Source: Laccaria trichodermophora | Taxonomy: Eukaryota > Basidiomycota > Agaricomycetes > Agaricales > Hydnangiaceae | DNA length: 64,000 bases | Direction of reading: 5' to 3' | Assembly (NCBI GenBank): GCA_018417955.1 | Contig: JACTVC010000005.1 | Location: 2,108,001-2,172,000, forward strand | Part shown: piece by piece, positions 57,606 to 64,000 of the stretch | Layout: every line of letters begins with the position of its first letter | How positions within the stretch are numbered: the first letter of the stretch is position 1 | Position numbers and translations under genes: made by a program | The notes under the pieces: model-generated | Seen by the model: the letters and a program-made list of their open reading frames with translations, nothing else | Database searches by the model: none | What the model was told of the DNA's origin: nothing

Positions 57606-60600
57606 ATGGGAAGAAGGTCCCACAGCACCACTGGTATTACCCACTATAACAGGCTTGTTATAAAAAAAAATGGAAGGAGGCATTTTCCCTCCTCCACTGT
57701 TCCCTCCCTGCCCTCTTCTCCTGTAAAAAAGCGGAACTGCAGCCACCTGGAAAGAGACAACGAAACTGGAACTGAAGATTTGCCATACATTGAATACGCC
57801 CCTCCTCTTGACAATCCACCTCACAAAAACGTAAGATTTCACATCCAATATATCCATATACTAAGAGCTAAATTAACTTTGTTCAGTCATCCAATGATTA
57901 TATGAGGGTCTGGAAACAGACGAAACGCAATCTATACCTCCATGAGCTTTTGGAGAGGAAGGCTTCAATCTGTGTTTGTACCATTTGCAAGAAGGAGGCG
58001 GCTTGGCGATGTCTGGATTGCTTTGCCGGCCCCGCGTATTGTACAGACTGCTGCCGGACATCCCACTGCCGAGACCCATTCCACCGGATTGAACGATGGA
58101 CCGGCATCTTTTACGAACAGAGCTGGCTCTGGAAAGTAGGATTGGTTGTCAACCTAGGTCACCAAGGTGAACGGTGCCCTCAATCAGCCAGAAACTTGGA
58201 TACCGATTTTGACATGGAAGAGGACGGATGGTTTGATCTTGAAGACCTTCCTAGCACTTCGGCCGATCCAAAGCCACCAGATAGGGTTTACAATGGTGGC
58301 AGGGTCATGACCATCGTCCATACTTCGGGTGTGCATCACCTGCCGGTCGTCTTCTGTGGATGTTCGGGGGCAGCTGCCGAGGACATACAGTTGTTCCGGG
58401 TTGGGTTGTACCCATCCACCTACAAGTCTTGCCAAACTGCCTTTACCTTTCAACTCCTCGATGACTACCTGCTGGAAAATCTCGAGTGCAAAACCTCGGC
58501 CACCCACTACTACTCCAAATTGAGAAGAATCACCAACTTTGCATTTCCAAATTCCATTCCGGTATGTTGTTCAAGATGCTATAACCCTAAACTCAAATGT
58601 TTGACAGAACCGGTATCACGAGTTGATCAGGGCTGGTAGGCAATATCGTAATCTTACCGAACTGGCTACTTTTGGATTTGGACACAAAGATAAGGCTCCA
58701 AGACCAGGGGAGATGGTCTTTTTTTGCCCAACCTGCCCACAGCCCGGAGTCAATCTGCCTGATGATTGGAATGAAAATCCTGAAGATCCAGAGAATTGGA
58801 AGTATACCCGAGGATTTGTAGCCGATGGCAATTTCACAGCAGCACACCAGAAACAGGCACGACCCGAGGACGATGTTTGGCTGAAAGATGGCCATGGTTT
58901 CATGACCCGAAGAGGGCCCTACTTGAGCCACCTTCGGGACGCCATTGAAGATAATGATGTCAGTTTTATCCTTCGAGCAAGTCGGCCGATGTCTGATTCT
59001 TTCAGCCGAGGACATGTCATGAGCACGATGCCATCAACAATAAAAATGTATTCCACCGAGGTTTCGATGCTACAGGAATTGGGGCCATCGCTTGCCTTCG
59101 CCACGGCACATTTTGTCCGGGCTCGGTGGTAGATTTTCAAAAGGGAGAACGGTATGGCAGTTATCTTCAGGTTGAACCATTCATTTACGAAACAGGCAAA
59201 TGAACATGGACTATGCCTTGTGCCAGGCTCTAAAGAATACCATGACCGGTGAAGAAAAAAGGGTTATTTTTGTCTATGACATCAACTGCCAGTATATGGT
59301 GAATTTGATGGCTCGGATAAAACGTGGTGCCAAACACCTCTGGATCAGACCGGACTTGTTATTGGTATTCGGGATCGGCTTATTCCATGTCCATGGCCAT
59401 CAAGAAATATGCTTTCCAAGATTTGCCCCAACATTCATCCCCGGGGCCGGTCAAACAGATGGAGAGATCTTGGAGACGTTGTGGGCTGTTCTCAACGAGG
59501 TCGGTCGCACCACCCGGACCATGACTTTGGCCCATAGATCCGAGGTATTGGACGCTCACATGCTAGATAACAACTGGAAAAAAATGATCAATATGGGTAT
59601 CTATGTTCAACTGCTTTTACATCGCTGTTAAGCTAATAAGAGTCAAGTGAGTAGCCTTTGCAAGAAGTGGAAACGAGCAAAACTCGGGCTCTCTGAGAGC
59701 TTCCAGGCCCTTGAAGAATTAAGTGCCTCGGCAAGTAAGGAACAGATTCAAGAATGGGAGCAACAGATCAAAACAGCAAATTTGAACCGGGCAAAGGACC
59801 TTTCCGCCATGGACATCTATTACGTCAAGGTCAAGGAAGGTAAGGACCGTTTTCCATCACAAATGCCAGCTGTAAAATCCTTGAATCAGCCGAGACCGAA
59901 AAGGGCATTCGGCTAAAACTTATGACTAAAGAACAGGAAGGCAAGGCCAAGCCGGGGTTAACTGGATGGGTAAACAGCGGTATCAAAATTCAGGAAGCCC
60001 AGTGAGTGAAGTCAGATATTGCTAGATTCAAACATTGAACAATCCAGAGCCGAATTGGCCGCCTTTGTGAAGGCTCAAGGCAGTCGTCCAAGTGCCGATC
60101 AGAAGCTGGAGATCATGAAACGTCGAGAGAAGCTGTCGAAGCACCTTGAAGAGTTTTCCGAGGCCGGTCAAGGCCATTTTCCCAGCTTGGATATCAATGA
60201 AGCAACTATTCATGATCCACCGCTCTCGGAGGAGATCGTGGATGACGATGACTGGAGCGATTGCGATGGAGAGGAGATTCCTGTACCCAGTATGCCTGAT
60301 CGGGGGTATGGATCGGCCGAACATCAACAAATTCTCTTACCATCCTCATTCCAATCGGCCCTTCTGCCTACATCACTGGGAGAAGCCAGGTGCATAGAGA
60401 TAGAATTGAGAGTGGCCCAGGCAAATAACGCTCTGAGACGTTTACGTGAAGCCATCGGTTACAAGTCATTCCTTTATCGCAAGAGAATTCGAGCCGAGAA
60501 ATCGAAAAAACGTGTAACTCGGGCTTACGATGCTGTACAAGGATCGGATCGCGATATGAAAAGTGCTCTCCGGGCATACAACCAAGCTCGATGGGCTCTC

Positions 60601-61117
60601 AATCAGCTCAATGCTCCTAGGGGCACTCGTGACCGATACAAGCCGATAGGGAAAAAAGATACAAGGGCACTAACTACGGTATACGATGGCAACGCCCGGG
60701 GTCAAAGAAATATTGCTTTGCCATGGTTCTGGAATATGGCCGTGGCGGATGATTCGTTGGGTTCAACTTACATGGAACAAGGTCAGATCCAACCACTTTC
60801 ATACCCTCTAGAAGAATTGAAACCAAAGCAACCCAATAGTATATCGGGTGAATTGGCTTAGAGCAAAAGCTCGGTATGACCGTTGGTTGGAAGAGCATAC
60901 CTTGATCCCAAACGAAATGAACTGGACCCGGCTCTTTTTCATCAATAAAGCCAAGGAGTGGACCGGGCTGAGGGACTTGGTGCCAGACAAGCCGGGACAT
61001 GTTTCCTTTGCGGAGGGACAAATCAGTATGTGGAAACAGCTTGCCTTCCAGGCCACGAAAGAATTTATAAATGCCGGTGTCATGTGCCAGTCCATTGCAT
61101 TACCTAATCTTGGTTGA
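57606..61117 (+). CDS. KDZ transposase with CxC2 zinc domain
   Basis: At least eight exons join in frame. The N-terminal zinc cluster is CVCTICKKEAAWRCLDCFAG with following CTDCCRTSHCRDPFHRIERW, the CxC2 domain typical of KDZ transposases. Then come LWKVGLVVNLGHQGERCP, LPVVFCGC, ATFGFGHKD, MVFFCPTCPQPGVNLP, the core FDATGIGAIACLRHG, VVDFQKGERQMNMDYALCQ, VFGIGLFHVHGHQEICF, IPGAGQTDGEILETLWAVLN and LDAHMLDNNWKKM. Acidic residues in the DxQKGER/MDY and DGE regions are the likely catalytic ones of the RNase-H-like fold. The helical C-terminal region (LRVAQANNALRRLREAIGYK, NMAVADDSLGSTYMEQ, WLRAKARYDRWLEEH) is complete. No internal stop was found once introns are removed, so it is plausibly functional. 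The start at 57606 is the first ATG of the exon upstream of the CxC2 exon. Confidence 0.95.
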
Positions 61118-61151
61118 ATTAGATTATCATCCATCTTTATCCATCACCACC

Positions 61152-61982
61152 ATGTCTTCTACACCAGTACTCTCAACACCAGTACCCCCTGTGCTGCAGG
61201 TTGAAATTGACTGGATGAAGGATATGATTGAAGGAAAAAAGTTTGAAGCACATTTTGGTAAACGTCTACTGTGGGAGAACCAGCAGGAGTTCCAGGAAGT
61301 GCTCGACTACTGGTCATCTCGATTTAGGGCCATTCACGCGGCTAAGCTTGCAAAGCCTATCGAGCCCGAGTTCCAAATCTCATGGAATGAGTATTATGCG
61401 GCCGAAGTGGTGAGCCACCTGGATTTTTCTGGATCTGGCCGCGACTAACCTTGTTGCTTTGGAAAGGGCTTCATGATTGATAGTATTGGAATGGCCTTCG
61501 TTCATGGGCATGAGGTAAGCCATCCCGAACGCTTTTTTACTTGCTGACGTCGGCCCCAGTTTGAGGTCCCCGCGTTCCTTAGAAGCTGTATTCAACGTGA
61601 CCCTCTTCACCCCGACATCGCAATTCGAAGAGATGCTGTTCGGCCTTCATATCAGTTTCCATGGTGGACGACTCCTAAAAGTTATCCGAAGGAGGGAATC
61701 TACTATATGCTTAGCCAGTCAGCCAAGTGGTATAAGTGGGCTGCCGATGGCGCTTTGCCACTTGTACGAACAAACCTTCAAACATCAACCCTATCACCCG
61801 AGGACGTCAGCCGGCTTAAAGCACAATTGGAGCAAGCGCGGGAACTCATCGTGGAGAAGATTGAACATGCCGAGGCCGAGGTCGATCTCATGACGCGGCA
61901 GATTAGGGAGTGGGAAGATCTTGTATATTTGTCTTCCAAACTTGATGCTGAGAAGCTCAGGGTATGCCAGCGGCCGGAGTGA
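61152..61982 (+). CDS. Small helical protein downstream of the KDZ transposase
   Basis: Three exons are likely: from 61152 to YYAAE, a short exon encoding GFMIDSIGMAFVHGHE, and a last exon to the TGA at 61980-61982. The protein begins MSSTPVLSTPVPPVLQVEID, has a tryptophan-containing helical segment (LLWENQQEFQEVLDYWSSRF), then PWWTTPKSYPKEGIYYMLSQ and a C-terminal coiled coil (QLEQARELIVEKIEHAEAEV). I do not recognise the family. It starts 34 bp after the transposase stop and ends 11 bp from the TET/JBP gene, so it lies within the mobile unit. It might assist transposition or interact with DNA, but that is inference. Confidence 0.68.
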
Positions 61983-61993
61983 TTCCACATACA

Positions 61994-63191
61994 TTAAATA
62001 GCCAGTATTGTACGAGTCAGCTCTTCTATTGTTTGCCATTGAGGTGGTTTGACGTCAAGCCTCTCCCCAACCTTTTTATGCCAGAAGTGAGCCAAACAGG
62101 CCCGGTCACCGACAACGGGACAAACGCCATGTGGCAACACATTGCCAGCCAGGCCCACAAGAGTTCCTGGGTCATAAAGGAGGCTGAATCCGAGCCCGGG
62201 CATGTAAAACCGACCTCGGTCGTACTGGCCGATCGTCAACAACATGTCGAAAGACTCCCTATAGCCCTTTACATCTCGGTGGGTAATTGTCTCTCTGTTT
62301 ATGATGACTGAAAGGCTGGTGAAAGGTGTACCCCACACTCCCAGAGCCGATCTGGTAGCTTGATCTTGCAGGCCGTCCTCGGCGAGCTTGTCAAAGACCG
62401 CAAATCCTGACTCACATAGGTCGGGTTGAATGATGGAGTATATGGCAGAGATAACGGCATTGATGAAGGAGAGTGATTTAAGATAGATTAGGTTACTGGC
62501 CTGTTGGATATCGGAGGAAGGATGAAGTGGATCAGCAGGACCTTCATGTCCTTGGGAGAACCAGCCGGGTGATAAATTTACTATGCCGGTCATTTTGCTA
62601 CCGTGGTCGGGGTGGATTTGATCCCGCCAACTCCCATTATTTTTCCTTTTGGGTTTTAGATTCTCCGTCTGGGTCCAAATCAGTTCCTGGACAGGTCCGA
62701 GTTAAAAACGTCTCAGTTATTGGGGGAAATAATTACCTGAAGGTCTTCTGAGAATAACTTTGGGAAGTACCACAGAAGAATATGGCCGGCCTTGTCGGTT
62801 ATGTGGCAAGGTTTATCAAGGTAAGGGATGTCGACCGTCGATGTTGACTGGTAGATCGGTGGGAATCTTGTTAAGAGTCTCTTTTCTAAATCCTCATTGC
62901 TTCCACTCTGCCTCGGTGATAACTCGGCCACGTAATCTCAGACATCCCAGTCAGTTTGATCTGGAGAGGCTTTATTAGCCTGTCTGATACAGCCAGTTGA
63001 ACATCGGACTTACATGATTGATTCCAGGCTTCTTCGAGCATCCTAATGACTTTTTCAACTTGAACTTGAGGTCCGGATGGAAGAAGCCATGTTGGTCTAG
63101 CAGGCTGAGGATGAATCAATGGCATTCTGGAACTTAGAAGCCGGCCTTTAATGTAGTGAGCTAAATCTTGTGAACATTGAGAGGGAGTCAT
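61994..63191 (-). CDS. TET/JBP-family 2-oxoglutarate/Fe(II) dioxygenase
   Basis: Minus-strand exons give an N-terminal helical part (MTPSQCSQDLAHYIKGRL at 63191), then RLLTRFPPIYQSTSTVDIPY and ITDKAGHILLWYFPKLF, then SWRDQIHPDHG and MTGIVNLSPGWFSQGHEGP, and the catalytic core. The core has SVIINRETITHRDVKGYRE with the iron-binding H-x-D (near 62275), DMLLTIGQYDRGRFYMPGLG, LVGLAGNVLPHGVCPVVGDR with the distal histidine and the 2-oxoglutarate arginine (62100-62131), and ACLAHFWHKKVGERLD. This pattern fits basidiomycete TET/JBP proteins, which oxidise 5-methylcytosine using iron and 2-oxoglutarate. Exon borders near 62900-63010 are unsure. The C-terminus (TIEELTRTILAI) is 11 bp from the convergent gene. 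Family assignment is from motifs; activity is inferred. Confidence 0.85.
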
Positions 63192-63447
63192 GGTTAAAAA
63201 TAAAAATAAAAATCCCATTGACTTTTTATCTCCCAAAACATGAGGCCAGGGCATTGTCGTTCATTACGTCGAAATATATTAATTACGTTGAATTTAGGGT
63301 GAGAGGGTATTGATGGCCTTGTACTCGGCTCCATCTTGGCGTTGGTGCAGCCCGATGCTTATGGCCGGCCGATTCAGGCGGCCCATCAAAAGCGCAGATA
63401 ATTTTTTTTTGGACAAATTCAACGTTACAGGTATGGAATGATATCTA
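63192..63447. other. Short spacer, possible right edge of the KDZ island
   Basis: The segment includes the region upstream of the TET/JBP start and, near 63360-63390, the last dense TCGGCC-type words (GGCCGGCCGATTCAGGCGG), followed by a T-run. It may contain the right end of the mobile island, but no inverted partner was found on the left. Confidence 0.35.
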
Positions 63448-63825
63448 TTAAGAGACCCGTGTTACGCCGCATGCTCTTTCATAATAGGTGAAATGGTGTT
63501 TGGATAGAAAAAAACAGGACGTACGGAAGGGTGACCTTCTCCCCATCATCGTCAATGATAGTTAAGAGCATGGTCCCCTGATCACCATGTTAGTGGACAA
63601 AATGAAGAACCGAGGGGATTGCTCACGTCAGGCAACCGGCCCGTGGAGTCCACCGTCGCAAACATGAGACCGCCGCTGCACAGATTGAACCATACACGGG
63701 TTCCTTTCTGATGGATCATCAGCTGGTTAGACCAATCAATGGAGAAATACAGAACTTACGGGGAAGGGGTTGGGTGGAGGGATGCCCAATAGAGTCCAGA
63801 TCGTCATGGGGGTGAAGTGATTCAT
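63448..63825 (-). CDS. Hypothetical small protein, possibly partial
   Basis: Four exon-like pieces on the minus strand join in frame: MNHFTPMTIWTLLGIPPPNP, then LMIHQKGTRVWFNLCSGG and FATVDSTGRLPD, then GTMLLTIIDDDGEKVTLP, ending ACGVTRVS with TAA at 63448-63450. The three intron gaps are about 50 bp each with GTAAGT/GTGAGC/GTACGT donors and AG acceptors, typical of this genome. The gene may begin further upstream (an acceptor precedes GPIFPHTPHCD), beyond or near the window edge. No family is recognised. Confidence 0.42.
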
Positions 63826-64000
63826 GTCGCAGTGAGGGGTGTGGGGGAAGATGGGTCCTTGAAATGTGAGAGTTTTTAAACGAGGAAACACACATGTCTC
63901 AGGTTAAATTACAACCCTCGATCCAACCCTATATCAGAAGCATAAGAATATCTGGCAGATGCCTCGAGGACTCCCCACAAAAAGTTGAAAATGTCATCAG

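Larger units (their letters stand above)
47900..63420. mobile_element. KDZ transposon island carrying a TET/JBP gene
   Basis: Around the KDZ transposase at 57606-61117 lie six gene-like units with similar codon use and abundant CGGCCGA words, on both strands and with short gaps. They include a TET/JBP dioxygenase at the right. TCGGCC-type words are dense from about 47.9 kb to about 63.4 kb and fall away outside, where an F-box gene (left) and a small unrelated gene (right) sit. I could not find matching inverted ends or a target duplication, so the limits are approximate; a cluster of more than one element is possible. Confidence 0.6.

Noticed and set aside
47900..63420. Exact inverted ends and target duplication of the KDZ island
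   Set aside because: Only weak TGATGGGCCG-like similarity was seen between the two edges, too short to define ends.
1..64000. CRISPR arrays, bacterial operons, ribosomal RNA genes
   Set aside because: No regularly spaced identical repeats with unique spacers and no rRNA-like sequence; spliced genes show a eukaryotic genome.

Overview
The window looks like the nuclear genome of a mushroom-forming basidiomycete (Agaricomycetes). The evidence is genes split by many 45-60 bp introns, a DUF6534-type membrane protein and an F-box family of the kind found in Agaricomycetes, and several basidiomycete transposon classes (KDZ, Plavaka, hAT). All calls come from reading the sequence and the supplied translations; no database search was run.

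Layout. 1-5.4 kb is repeat-rich: a diverged 1.1-kb tandem duplication carrying tRNA-like hairpins, a complete MITE with an 8-bp target duplication (3056-3297), and a decayed OB-fold-like gene. 5.4-23.7 kb is a host-gene island: a kinase-like protein, a DUF6534 membrane protein, a monocarboxylate-type MFS transporter, translation factor eIF4A, a dual-specificity phosphatase, a Rab2-like GTPase and a small unknown protein. 23.7-27.7 kb shows no convincing gene. 27.8-38.0 kb is a Plavaka (KDZ-superfamily) transposon of about 10.2 kb with similar inverted ends, a near-complete transposase, a DUF6698-like passenger gene, an internal tRNA-derived SINE and minisatellites. 38.0-45.9 kb is a repeat sink: 93-bp repeats, a 2.5-kb non-autonomous hAT element with a perfect 8-bp target duplication, and an almost perfect palindrome with 1,238-bp arms. 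An F-box gene with a premature stop follows at 45.9-47.0 kb.

47.9-63.4 kb is the most notable part. It is a gene-rich island around an apparently intact CxC2-type KDZ transposase. It carries a predicted TET/JBP-family 2-oxoglutarate/Fe(II) dioxygenase (expected to oxidise 5-methylcytosine) and four or five unstudied passenger genes: a Zn2Cys6-like/coiled-coil gene with duplicated exon-intron modules, an F-x-F repeat protein, a DQWDSD-repeat protein, and a small protein encoded just downstream of the transposase. The association of TET/JBP genes with KDZ transposons in basidiomycetes is known (Iyer and colleagues, 2014); the passenger set and its architecture look undescribed to me.

A theme across the window is in-frame TGA where an arginine CGA would restore the frame (OB-fold relic, Plavaka transposase, F-box gene). 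This fits cytosine methylation followed by deamination, and a transposon-borne TET/JBP enzyme could plausibly act against the methylation. That link is inference.
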